Position numbers and translations under genes: made by a program | In this document: positions 35,301 through 45,015 of the stretch, one piece after another | Numbering within the stretch: the stretch's first letter is position 1 | Layout: every line of letters starts with the position of its first letter | The notes under the pieces: model-generated | What the model saw: only the letters and a program-made list of their open reading frames with translations | Databases searched by the model: none | Told to the model about the DNA's origin: nothing | Assembly (NCBI GenBank): GCA_035610365.1 | Contig: CM069433.1 | Span: 127,428,545-127,492,544, forward strand | Reading direction: 5' to 3' | Length of the DNA: 64,000 nt | From: Aquatica leii | Lineage: Eukaryota; Arthropoda; Insecta; Coleoptera; Lampyridae

Positions 35301-38300
35301 AACCACTCCCTGAATTATTACTTTTTAAATGTAAGTTTATCATTTGTATTTTGATATTTTAAGCAAATTTTTCACAAAAAACCAACTAATCCTCAAAAAT
35401 TTATTATATTTTAAATTTTTAGCAGCTTACATCAGCGATCACTTAAAGAATTAGCTTTATTGTCTTTTAAAAAAACGCAAGCAGTTTTGTTTCTTCTAAA
35501 AAATTTGGGCTATTTTAAACAGTTTATGCTCTGCAACAAATCCAAATGTAAAAAAAGCATTTTTGCTTTGCAGTTTTGTTAATTATATTTGACAGGTTGT
35601 CAGTAATTGTACTCATATGATAATTTACATCATAGATTTATATAGAAGCATTTTTATTCTACGCGGTCTACATTAGGATCTTATTGCGACTTTAATTTAA
35701 CGTTAATATTACTTACTCAACAAGTTGATTTAAACAGTAAGCTAAAAGCTCATCACGTGTATCGAGGTTTGTCACTTTCAACTGCTCAAAAAGTCATGAA
35801 TTTTCTCTTTTTCAATCAAGCATTTTTTTAATTTGGGCATAGTTTTGCTGTGTAGGCACTTCAACTAAATAAATTTTCAAAACTACAGAATTAGTAGCTA
35901 TTAATCTCAATGTTTGAATCGTGCAAGATAATGAATTGAATAAAGCTTATTATTGTTTCTAAAGACGATACAATACTTATCGCAAGCAATTAGTTCAGTT
36001 TTAAAAAGTAATTTGAGTTGTGTTTTTGTTTGTATCTCGTATTGCATGTATTTACGCTCAAGGTCATGTGAGTCTAGTTTTTGTCAGCAGAAGAGCTGCA
36101 AAAATGCGAAACATTTACGGCGATTACTTATCAGGTTTTAGCGATCTGGACCGTATTACATTACCACAGACATTACAAACAATATTATGTTTGTAAATAT
36201 AAAAATTACAAAACAACAAATCTAAACAAAAAAATGTATGTTACTTTTAAAAAATCATCTAGATCTAGATAATTTCATGATAGATAACCGAAAGATCATC
36301 TAAGATAATCATCTAGATAATGTTCAATACTTTTATCTAGATAAGGAAAAAGATGATCAAAAATTATCTAGATGAATTATCTATATAATTTCATCTAGAT
36401 AATGCACAACACTGCACTAGTGCTAATGCTGGCTAACTTACAAGTACAGCCAAGACCATATTGAATTATTCTTTTCATCAAATTCGCAACAGAGGTACAT
36501 TAGTTAGATCATTCAACATTTTTTTTTATTACGTATTTCATTAATTAAGTTGTGCTCTAGAGTGATTGTAACTGATCTTGCCGTTTATTCTTAGGAGGAT
36601 GGGGTAATAACCCAACAACAAAGCAATTTACATCTGCCTACAAAAGTTATTAATAGACATAAAATTAAACTGATTCAAGGGAATGTCATTTCTCAAGATA
36701 ATACAAACATAATATTTGTTACTAAAAATCCGTTCCCCAATATTCATTCCAACGGCACATTAGATATGGAACATGTGGCATTTAGCAGAATAAATGATTT
36801 AGTAACGAAGATAGTTATGAAGATATTCATACAATCAATTTCAATTGTCAATTATCAAATTTTACAGAAAAAGTTGTTGCATACATGTGTACATAGGCGG
36901 CTTTGTTGTAAATTGGTCAACAAATGAATTACGTGTATTAAATCTTTGAATGTTCTAACATGTCATAGAAGTACAACACGTACTATTTAATTTATAGAAA
37001 AAACAGAGGCGGTTTAAGTATACCATTTCTGTACCACAGGGAAAAATTGAAAATCTTAAGTTCAAAAGGGTGTAAGTGCCAAAAAATGATTTCGGAGATA
37101 TTAACATTAAACATGTTTACCAAAACAACAATGAAGATAATGCTGCAAATTAAATTTTATTAAATTGTTTACAGTAATGTCTTTCATATTATAAAAAAAA
37201 TAATGTTATAAACTTAAAATATAACTTCAGTAAAAATTAAAATTATTTCTATTCTAAGAAAGTTATAAGTGCCATAAGTGTTAAATACAAAAGGTTATAT
37301 AGTACTGGTTTGTAACAGGGGTATAAGTGCCTTCTACGGTTTTCTTCTCAGTTGAAGTCATTTTTTTATAAAATGTTTGATGTTCCGCAGGTAGATACGG
37401 AATCATATCTCTTAGATTTTTTAGTTTGTCCATATTTATGCGATTATTAGGTAGTTTCAGTGTCTTAAGCATTAGGTTAGACAACTCACTTGTCTTTTCA
37501 CCTTTTTTTAAACTTGAACCCTCTTTCATTCTTCCATGTCATTAAATGTTTATTTAATCCTTACTATGGGTTTGGTGTGACGAGTGTTTTTAATCATATC
37601 TCTCACACAATTTGGCGTAAACGTTTTCGTGACTCTTTTTCGCTTTTCTATGATCGCAAAATCGCGGTCGCAATCCATATAGGAATGACCGCTTACGAGA
37701 AATTTTTGTTCAATTTCGTCAAAAGCACCATTCATAATCAGGAATACTAACGTAAAAATAATCATCCTGTCTTTGTTTTGGCCGATGCAGTTGTCGGACC
37801 ATATTATTAACTTATGACCAAAACTAAAAAAGTGCTCATCTAACAAGACTTTCAACAAGCAAGACGCTATTTGGTTTCCACCTCTAGCACTCACACTTTC
37901 ATCCCAAACGCACATAAATGATTCATTGGAATTACCAATGTGAATACAAAAGTTGTATACAAAAAGTTGTCTGCTATAAAAAACTTGAGAAGGGGTCAAT
38001 GTTGGTACAAATAATACCTGTTCAAGATCCATGCAAATCATACATATAGCACTATCTACTTTTTGAGAAGCCGTTTTATCATACTTCATAAGTTTTAAAG
38101 CTTTCTCGGCTTTACGTTGATGGAGTTCTAAATTTATTTTAGCATTTTTTTCTCTAGGTATTATTTTAATGAATTACTTAATAAATCACACTTGCCACAA
38201 GTATCTGAACGCAAATGACGGTATTCCTTCTTAAATACATCATAGTAACATCGGTACGTTACAATAGTATCAGGATCTGTTAGTTTAAATGCCCTGTACA

Positions 38301-41300
38301 ATCGATGTATATTCAAATCTGGAGACAAGAGGCATTTACCCGATTTATGCCTACTGTAATGATTTTCCTCAGTAGGAAAAGATTTTATGTGGAATCTTAT
38401 GTTATAAAGAATTTCTTTAGAATATGTTCTTGTTTTTGTACATTTTCCTCTGTTATCTGTATATACCAATGGCCCAGATTTTTTCTTCTCGGCTAATATT
38501 TGGATTTCCTTATTAGTTAAATTTAAAATATCACCGAATGTTTTCTTACTTACTCGTATATGATCTCCTTCTATATTGGTATAGTATAACAAATTGTACG
38601 CTGTCTACGACTATTCTTTGCGTCTTCGTATGTTCCATGACGCCTTCGTGAAATTGGCACAATCTGTATATTACCCATAAGGTAAGTGCAACGTTTGGTT
38701 TTGTTACATGCATAAAAATGCTTAAAGAGTTTTAATCGATATTCGTATGACAAAGTTTTGCACTTATATATACATTTACATGTAATCTACAATAAATAAA
38801 TAACCACATTAGCTTTTATTTTGAATGCGTAAATGCACTTATACCATTTATAGAATCACTAGACTTGGCACATAGACCCTTTGTCCACCAAAATCTTATA
38901 ATCGATTAATTTGGCACTTAGACCCTTTTGAAATTAAGGTCTTCAATTGTATTAACTCCAAATTTTTCAAAAATGGGTTTGTGATCGATTTTAACATAAT
39001 TTTGTCGACTCTTTCTAATGCAATATCGTACTAAGTCCTAACTATTACCAGTGTAATATTACAAGTTTTTAAAAACTATTAAATCGCATACCGCTATGGT
39101 GAAAAACTTAATACAGTTTTGTTCTAGATTCGCATAACTTACTATAGTGCCAGAGCGCCACCTACATAAAATGTTATGAAATAAGATAGTATTACCAGGA
39201 AAAGTCTATACTTTTAAGCGTAGATCTCCAGAAATGTTTACCTACTCCAGTGTTGACAAATGCACAAAGTTTCTACGTACATAAGTTGTGGACATACAGT
39301 TTATGACTAAAGTAGCCGTGAAACCACTTGCCTAATGTGGGACGAGTCCAAAGGAAACAGCGGAGTAAATGAAATAGCTTTAGGTTTTGTTAAAATGGGA
39401 AGAACTTAATTGCGCACAACAAATTGAAGAAATAATAATATGATCTGACAACTGCGTTTTGCATGATTATGGTGATGTGTACTTTTTTTGTTCTTAGGCA
39501 AAAGTCCTTACTTAAAGTAATTAACCATAAATTCTTCTTAAGAGGTGATACCCATCTAGAAGTAGATGCTTGTCATTATCTTATTAAAAGGAAAAAAACT
39601 CCCAATTTCCAAATTAGCTAGACTATACAGTACCTCAAGACTTTTTACTGTAATCAATATGGAAGCAAACGACTTTAAAAATTTTAGAGGCTTGTACAAA
39701 ACCACAAGTTCACCATTTGTGCTTTACAAGAAAAGTAGAGAAAATAGTGACTTCAATTTTACAGATATCGTTCATATTTAGGTCAGGTTACTTACTTACT
39801 TCCAGTTAAACCTGGACAAAAACCCATATAAAAAAAATACACTTGCAAAAATTGTTGAAATGGTTTTCTTTCATGTTGTATGATTGTTATAAAAATTTTA
39901 TTGTTGAAGACTCTGTCAATGACGAATAAACGTTCAAATAATGACAGCAAGTAGTTTTATTTCATGTGTTCCACTATTGTACTAAGAATATTAACTCCGA
40001 AATTTTAATACTATGTTCAAAATTTTTCATTAAATTGTAATTTAAAAGAGTATTCACTCCAAACTTTAAAAATAAAAAAAATTGGAATATTTTTTCAGAA
40101 TTGTACTATAAATATTTTATAAAAAATCAACTTGCCTATTTACACAAAAGTATACACATTATTAAAATAAAGTATATTGCCTTTATCGAATGAAATTGTG
40201 TTAGAATATTTTTTTATGCTCATAACTCGAAAATTGTGACTTAACACAACCTTATCCTGGAATACAGATCTGATCACACGAAAAAAGTTTCTGTTAAAAA
40301 GTTACTGCGACAAACTAAAACAATTTTAAAATTTATTCAATATGTGTGCCAATTATTAATTTCAGAATTTTGTGAGAAAAATATATTTACATCTATAGCG
40401 TTACACTAGATTGTGATTCCGAAATAAACCATATTGCAAAACTTCTTCAATGTATTATAGAATGTTATTTAAAAAGCAGTAATCAAAACACAGAAAACTA
40501 CTAACTGGCATCTTAAAATGGCGATTTTCAATATGCTTCAAAAGTAGTGGAGGGGATCATTAGAATGGTCAGTCGTATGTCACTAATTCTGTTTATCAAA
40601 AACGCCACCAGATAGCGTATCGTTTAGAAAAGTTTGCCTATAACAATACAATATTTTTTTACTTGCGTCAATTTATAGAAACGTTGCACTAATTAATTGG
40701 TTCAATTTTTTTCTGGTTAAGCATAATTTGAATTTAAAACAAAAAAACCTTACAAGCATCTGTTTTAAAAAACATTACTGTTATAAAAAACAATGAAGAA
40801 ACCTATTTTTATATTTTATAATTCATAATTAAATATATTTACAGCCATGTGGTTTTGGATGTCAAATGCATCACCTAATCTCTTGTATGGCGTTGGCATA
40901 CGGAATGCAAAGAACTTTAATATTAGTATCAACAGGATGGCAATATCATAGAGGCGGATGGAATGAAGTATTTATGCCTTTAAGCAATAATTGTACAACT
41001 ATAGGTAGGGAAACAACAGATGCTTGGCCAGGTTTGTTAAATATTTAAAAAAAAAAACTATTAAAAAATTGTTTTTTAGGTACCAACAATTCTAAAATAA
41101 TACACATCTCTCTTTCAACATATATACTTCCTAGGTCTCATTATTTACCATTGGCTGTTCCTGAAGATTTATTTGTTCGTTTAAAACTAATTCATGGGAA
41201 TCCAACTGTGTGGTGGATCGGACAATTATTAAAATATATATGGAAACCAAACAATTTAACCACAAATTATATCAACGACAATACCAAAAAACTCGATCCA

Positions 41301-42302
41301 AAAAGTCCTTTAGTAGGGTACAATTTTTGTTTTACTAAATACGTATCTTTAAACATATGAGTGTAATCTATTAACACATACGAAAGTGCATGCTTTGTAC
41401 TAACAATTTATTAAAAGTATTTAAAAAATATTTAACGACAGTAAGATAAGATAAACAATTAGAGCTACTAACCATTTTTTATCGAAAAATTGTTTTTTTG
41501 GTTTCATGAAGTTAGAGTAATAATTGCTTATATAGTCAATAATTGTATTATTTAGTTTTAATCTGTGTAATTTAATTAACATATACCTATTTGTAGAGTT
41601 CATATAAGACGAACAGATAAAATAGTTAACGAAGCAAAATACATTGCTATTGAAGAATACATGAAAAAAGTTGATGAATACTACAGCTTAATTGAAATAA
41701 AAAGTAATGTTACAAAAAGAAGAGTTTACATTGCTACCGAAGATTTCAATGTTATTACAGAAGCAAAAATAAAATATCCTCATTATGATATATTATATAA
41801 TGAAAACATACCAAAAATACCTAAAACTAATCCTACTCACTCTGATGATAATATACTAGATGTAATATTAGATATACACGTATTGGTAAACAGCGATTTC
41901 TTAGTCTGCACTTTGTCATCAAATGTAAGTTATACACGTAAATAATACAAATTTTGAAAACAGCTGTTTTAGTTAGGCAGATTAGCGTATGCGCTAAAGC
42001 AAATAAATTATGTAGATGCATCTGCAAAGTGTGTATCACTTGATGCTATTTATGTGTACACTCAGCAAAATGCTAACCAATGTAAAGCAATATTAAATCA
42101 CAAAGCACACCCTACGGACGAAATTGATTTAGTTTTAGGTGATATTGTTAATATTACACAGTATACTCTAAATGGGTATTCTTTAGGAACAAACTTACGT
42201 ACTAATAAGAATGGTTGGTATCCTAGTTTTAAAGTAGAGATGGAATCAGAAATCGTAAAGTTTCCAACATATTCTGAAGTCAACTACAAACAAACACTAT
42301 AG
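23308..42302 (+). CDS. FUT8: Alpha-1,6-fucosyltransferase (FUT8 / FucT6), six exons with a 16.9-kb intron
   Basis: This Golgi type II enzyme transfers fucose from GDP-fucose to the innermost GlcNAc of N-glycans. Exons: 23308-23741, 23790-23955, 40845-41031, 41080-41317, 41597-41928, 41977-42302; all phases agree and give about 560 residues, close to the usual 570-580. There is a transmembrane anchor at about residues 18-38, a coiled coil at 45-75, then PCGFGCQMHH (201-210), GWQYHRGGW and LPLAVPEDL. The GDP-fucose-binding VHIRRTDK is at 343-350, YIATED at 386-391 (vertebrates have TDD), LDIHVLVNSDFLVC at 433-446, and a C-terminal SH3-like domain has GDIVNITQY and GWYPSFKV. Three introns are 48 bp; intron 2 carries a long series of transposons. 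No stop or frame change was found, so the gene looks functional. The upstream start could lie further 5', but the anchor supports this ATG. Confidence 0.93.
24960..25960 (+). pseudogene. hAT transposase remnant in FUT8 intron 2
   Basis: Plus-strand frames give YIFVALDETTDVCRRYVANF (first catalytic region), LNLDVLLKVNHSTIVVFF, the stretch LWPLGIKYNKVLLICTDAVQ (second Asp), MIHVTCLAYAMHRV, then THWGIWLTAAEYYADRF and FMCIPPAIEKLEKHQ. The blocks are in the order of a hAT transposase of the type common in hemipteran and beetle genomes. At least three frame changes and several stops are present. It lies in the same orientation as FUT8. The dimerisation region at the C-terminus is not visible. Confidence 0.75.
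26700..27021 (+). pseudogene. Fragment of a BESS/MADF-like transposon-associated protein
   Basis: The readable part is ECEMYGEFLSQKLMKLQEDD, then LILNNIDNLASKAI, followed by a Pro/Asn-rich tail. A short helical block of this kind ends many insect MADF-BESS and Harbinger-associated proteins. There is no start context and no TIR; it lies in FUT8 intron 2. Identification is weak. Confidence 0.35.
27232..28615 (+). pseudogene. Penelope-like RT plus GIY-YIG endonuclease, broken
   Basis: The start MNPSIPLLYGLPKIRKPS is the RT 1 region. SYLVSFDV is followed by a TAA at 27477-27479 in an otherwise continuing frame, then LSGLAMGSNISPLASEILMN and the catalytic FWFRYVDDCIVLF. After another stop near 27897 and frame changes, the C-terminal part has a Cys-rich KISCSSCNSCNIGQTGRKF block and an RLKEHI block, the GIY-YIG-type endonuclease with its zinc-like motif. 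The original 5' end upstream of 27232 is missing. Codons are extremely A/T biased. Confidence 0.82.
28836..28884 (+). ncRNA. Hammerhead ribozyme-like motif of the Penelope element
   Basis: CTGACGA at 28843-28849, stem II GACATT/AATGTC, GAAA at 28867-28870 and a loopless ACA/TGT stem III followed by T as cleavage base. Stem I is weak (TTA/TAA). The invariant core is intact, and its position beside the terminal repeat matches known Penelope hammerheads. Confidence 0.6.
28985..29755. other. AT-rich intron sequence, nothing recognised
   Basis: No coding similarity or repeat structure seen on either strand. Confidence 0.3.
29760..30330 (-). pseudogene. PIF/Harbinger transposase (DDE_Tnp_4) remnant
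   Basis: The minus-strand frame from 30290 has SGTEYFNYKHTFSIVLIALV, then CDIGCQERISNGGNFKNSPL, the middle of a Harbinger transposase. The next frame (29960 down to 29760) has VFVADNGFPLQRNVIQPF, carrying an acidic position of the catalytic set, then FRARIVVENEVNTTLRSM. The N-terminal HTH half is missing, and no TIRs are evident. It lies opposite to FUT8 within intron 2. Confidence 0.75.
30331..31425. other. AT-rich intron sequence, nothing recognised
   Basis: Only short spurious frames. No defined repeats. Confidence 0.3.
31430..32110 (-). pseudogene. Integrase remnant of the KRBA2 / gypsy-like type
   Basis: Minus-strand blocks in order are: an LQLKNGKEFGN-type core piece, VHGKLRHS followed after a stop by SQGSVERANHDVEN (catalytic Glu), a cysteine-rich CIICLQGTIGARTYKECE block continuing in another frame to a GYGTKLLCPLC end, and a C-terminal block MPEIHRGRDEVRNIL ... 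KKLYARSYF. This unusual combination, an rve integrase followed by a C4-type finger and a DRGR-containing tail, is what I know from KRAB-A domain-containing protein 2-like genes and their transposon relatives in arthropods. Multiple stops and frame changes are present. Confidence 0.6.
32173..33196. repeat. About 1-kb unit bounded by 105-bp inverted repeats
   Basis: The arm 32173-32279 (GTTTGATGGCAGAGCC ... ACTGTAAATAGCTATAA ... CACCCGCG) is matched in reverse complement by 33096-33196, with small gaps. The 0.8-kb interior carries a hAT-like coding fragment on the minus strand. No clear target duplication is seen. The right arm overlaps the start of the P-element-like coding sequence, and the left arm adjoins the KRBA2-like integrase. 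Confidence 0.6.
32490..33020 (-). pseudogene. hAT-like transposase fragment
   Basis: Minus-strand frames give CHTTRILAGMYIDDTNYLYL then FLKSILKKLHHTN, and further on TRRYNFLKCLSKELVKRIPD. These blocks resemble the region before the dimerisation domain in a family of insect hAT-like transposases. Frames change at least once. The downstream extension to 32236 has no clear identity. Confidence 0.45.
33120..37010 (+). pseudogene. P-element (THAP9-like) transposase, split by a hAT element
   Basis: Plus-strand blocks in order: RTFVLTVFIRQKPKIIYEIV, LPQCGVGTIR, WYNQIVGKPGFTSESFSALN, then CLMVDEMHIKISKQW (first catalytic acid), GHINMGTK, LVFIVVGSYL, ISVCVSLTCDG-type second Asp block (33970-34020), ICHMLKLIRNLFENY, IETLHKVQEKIGL, QVNIAAQTVSRSVADAI. 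Beyond the inserted hAT element come YKYSQDHIELFF, a short intron (about 36500-36590) and GGWGNNPTTKQFTSAYK, then decayed C-terminal blocks. This is the P-element transposase order. The THAP domain is not visible. Several frame changes and stops show it is dead. Confidence 0.8.
34705..36414. mobile_element. hAT-type non-autonomous element inside the P element
   Basis: The left end CAGTGTAGTGCATAGATAA and the right end (reverse complement CAGTGTTGTGCATTATCTAG) are inverted. Identical octamers GTGCTAAT lie at 34697-34704 and 36420-36427; on the right, five extra bases (CACTA) separate the TIR from the octamer. Arrays of ATCTAGATAA words fill 200 bp inside each end. The TIR and the repeats resemble the small element at 20553-20958. 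No convincing transposase inside. Confidence 0.75.
37049..38944 (-). mobile_element. DNA transposon with AATT target duplication, decayed sister of the 58-61 kb element
   Basis: The left end GAAAATCTTAAGTTCAAAAG and the reverse complement of the right end GAAGACCTTAATTTCAAAAG are matching TIRs that continue with GGGTSTAAGTGCCAAA. Each is flanked by AATT (37045-37048 and 38945-38948). TAAGTGCC-type words recur inside both ends. The 1896-bp interior holds one broken minus-strand transposase. It is the last transposon but one before FUT8 exon 3. Confidence 0.85.
37281..38800 (-). pseudogene. DUF7869-like transposase, broken and internally deleted
   Basis: The minus-strand order matches the intact relative at 58413-60602: LKLFKHFYACNKTKRCTYLM, a RRRHGTYEDAKNSRRQRT basic block, a CxxC finger (SDTCGKCDLLSN), then CMDLEQVL (first Asp), SRQLFVYNFC, CVWDESVSARGGNQI, the IIWSDNCIGQNKDR block (second Asp), and the SGHSYMDCDRDFAIIEKRKR block (third acid). 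A one-base frame change lies near 38158 and a stop at 37547-37549. About 80 residues are missing after VRIK relative to the intact copy. The tail PYLPAEHQTFYKKM corresponds to the C-terminus of the relative. Confidence 0.82.
39320..39790 (+). pseudogene. Fragment of a third, divergent DUF7869-like transposase
   Basis: Plus-strand frames read CLMWDESKGNSGVNEIAL, then an SDNC piece, then INHKFFLRGDTHLEVDACHY followed by LIKRKK, then VINMEANDFKNFRGLYK. These correspond in order to WDE, SD.C.GQNK and KF...GHT..E.D blocks of the two other copies in this window, and the last block is typical of the insect subfamily with an H after the final acid. Several frames are used. It lies between the decayed AATT element and FUT8 exon 3. 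Confidence 0.6.
39791..40844. other. 3' end of FUT8 intron 2, nothing recognised
   Basis: AT-rich, no coding similarity seen. Ends in the T-rich tract and AG before FUT8 exon 3. Confidence 0.4.
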
Positions 42303-42323
42303 TTTTGGTGTTACCAATGACTC

Positions 42324-42329
42324 AATAAA
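42324..42329 (+). terminator. FUT8 polyadenylation signal
   Basis: AATAAA 22 bases after the FUT8 stop codon, followed by a T/G-rich stretch. The 3' UTR would be very short. Confidence 0.65.
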
Positions 42330-42389
42330 GCATATTTATATTTGCGTGTTTTATGTCATTCGATTGTTTTATTCAAAAGTTTGGGGGGT

Positions 42390-43480
42390 TATTCGCGCTA
42401 TTCTCTATTGCTTCCTTAAAACCTCTTACCAGCGCAAACACGTCTTGATGATCACTAGTCAGCGTGTCTTATATCTGTTGTGGACACTTTTTGAAAGATA
42501 TACCGAAGTTTACGCATCTTACAATTTGAGATGTTGGTGTACATTGGGCTACAATGGCCTGCTTCTTCAACGTTCTTAATTTGAGTTGACTTTCAGAATA
42601 TTTAGTTTTCCACCTGTACCAATGTTCTGCCAACTAATAGATTTTTTTCTACAACACGCCCTTCATTAGTGTAATCCTTCCCGGAGATTATTATCTAAAT
42701 AGAATCTACACTTTTTATCAACAACGTCCATTCCCAACATAATATTTTCTTTAATGTCGGTTATCAGTATTCCATCATAAACCAATGGAACCTTTAACTT
42801 GTCCTGGTGATGTCTTTTCATTGTCAAGAAATATATCCAGACAAATGAGAGTTTTTGTCGCTCCAGTGGCAACTGTGCAAGTGTTCCATTGACAATGCAA
42901 CGCGAATAGTCCAAGACATGGTTAATTTAGGTAAACTTTTGTCTATTTTAGTCAACTCGGTCTTTTATTTGGGCTTAGTACGCCATTGTCCTACGTGATT
43001 TACTTTACCACAGTACTAAGCATGAGTAAAAGCGTCGTTCAACGTCAGGGTCTGATTAAACGCAAGGTCTGCTTTGTTTCGTTGTTTTTAAGTCTGTTTA
43101 CAAAAACTTGAATAGTCAATACTTTCAAAACGCTATATGGCGCCGTAAGATATGCAAATCGTGTTAATTTAGCAATGTCAATCTAAAATTCTTAAAGGTA
43201 CATGAAGATGAGAATTTCTAAATTACATTTATAGCCGTTAAACTAACACTTTGTAGTTTCCTTGAAGGATTGTCGGAGACAGTCTGCAACATTCTAGGCG
43301 TTTCTCTACGTAAAGCAACTGTTAGCGACGTCGCTTTCTGCTTATTGCTTTAGTTATCAGCGGTAGCTGCGATTTTAAACCACTTGTGGTATGTTGACTA
43401 AAGAGCTTTTCTATAAGAATTTAGAGGTACAATCTTAAACTTGTGACTGATTTCTTCCCGATTGGCGATTAATACCTTTT
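42390..43480 (-). pseudogene. Gypsy-like gag/protease remnant
   Basis: On the minus strand a degenerate zinc knuckle (YCGKVNHVGQWRTK, about 43020-42970) is followed by a protease-end block (VPLVYDGILITDIKENIMLG then MDVVDKK) and a DHQDVFALVRG block that normally opens the RT region. Order and spacing are those of a Ty3/gypsy element. The region 43060-43480 should be gag but I see no firm block. No LTRs were found. Confidence 0.55.
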
Positions 43481-44779
43481 TTACTTGTCACATTAATTTT
43501 ATTTATTTAGTGTTCTATCAGTTGCATCCATTCTCCTAATTTTTGTTTTCATTTGTCTTTTATTATTTTTAAATTCTTTTGTAACTACTGTTCTAATATA
43601 TTTTTATTGTATCGTCATTTATTGATTTTTCATGACTTTGCGTATCTTCTCATAAATTAAAAGTACCCACTTGTTTCCTGTTGAACAGGTATAATGTAAT
43701 TTTTAACACCAGTCTTTGTTTTAGTGCATTTTTGTGATATATTTTGTGGTTTTTTATCTATTTATTAAACATTTTTGCAAAATTTCTTTTATTTTTAGAA
43801 AAAGTTTCTTCTATTTTTTTTCATAAAAACAAAACGGAAGCAGTTAAATTAACTAAGCGTTATCTTGGTGAGCAAACCATTTGGAACATTATTGAAATTG
43901 CTTATATCGCACGTTCCCCTAAAAAGACAATTGTATTTAAACCGATATAAGGTTTTTTTGAAGTTTTGAAAATCATGACAATGCTGTTTGTAACGTTTAA
44001 ATTTTCTCACTCATCACCTTGTATATTTTACGTAAATGCGACAGTTGGCGACCCGGTAATAATTACGCGTTTGCTCTGAAACTGGGACATTTCACTGCAT
44101 TGTGTTAGGCATGCTAATGTGTGTGTTCAAATACAGTTTTTATGATTTGGGTCTGAACGTACAAAAATCCGGATGCGAATAACGCAACTTATTATTTAAA
44201 TTTTAGTTTTAAGTATTGGCCGAATCTAACTTGCTATATCTAGTGGAAAGGATTCGTTGTACGTAAGTATTGAATTATCTTTTTCTCTGTTGTTGCTTTC
44301 AATCGCATCTAAAGCGATACTTTGTTTATACAAATGCAATAAAATGTTGTATCACAAATGTGTAAATTTTTGCTTGCGCAATCGATTTAAATATAATTTA
44401 TGGTTTAATTAATTTTGCTGTATGCTACTGCTTCAATTTTTTGTCGTAGAAATGCTGTTTGCATACTTTATATCTTGTAAGCTTTCGCAGTACTGTAGTG
44501 TACATACTACCGGGAATCTTGTATGTTGTCTACATTACAACTGTATTCGGTTATTGTTTTTTAACTTGTCTGTGATAACGATTGTAAAAAGCTTTATCTA
44601 TATCGAACGGGTTTCTTTTACAGAATTAAATTATTATACTTATTTTGTCTTTGTATGCCTATGTGGATTTTTTAGTTGCGGGTTTTAGTAGCTGTCTTGG
44701 ATTATCCGGCAAGACAATTCTATGAGCGTTTAATACTATAATTTTATAAAAACAATCAATTCAGACATATGCCTTTTTT
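43481..44779. other. AT-rich stretch, no recognisable gene
   Basis: Short open frames only. Nothing on either strand resembles a known family. Confidence 0.3.
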
Positions 44780-45015
44780 TTGCGAGGTAACCGCTTTTAA
44801 CCGGTTATAGAAAAAGATAATTATGCTTTTTGGCGAAAATGGTTACCAACGGTAACGGAAGTTCCCCTCCAAAGTCGCCATTTTAAATCTATGACCGGTT
44901 ACAATTTTCATAACCTGGTTATTAGGGTGAGTTACTAACGGTCACAGATAGCGGTCACATAACATATGTGCCAACGGTAACAAGTGGCGGTGCGAAAATC
45001 TAAACCTAACCTATC

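Noticed and set aside
37281-38753. A host gene of unknown function
   Set aside because: TIRs, AATT duplication and similarity to the intact element show it is a transposase remnant.
44422-44688. 88-codon plus-strand frame with hydrophobic segments
   Set aside because: AT-rich composition alone gives such Phe/Leu/Tyr-rich frames; no start context or similarity.
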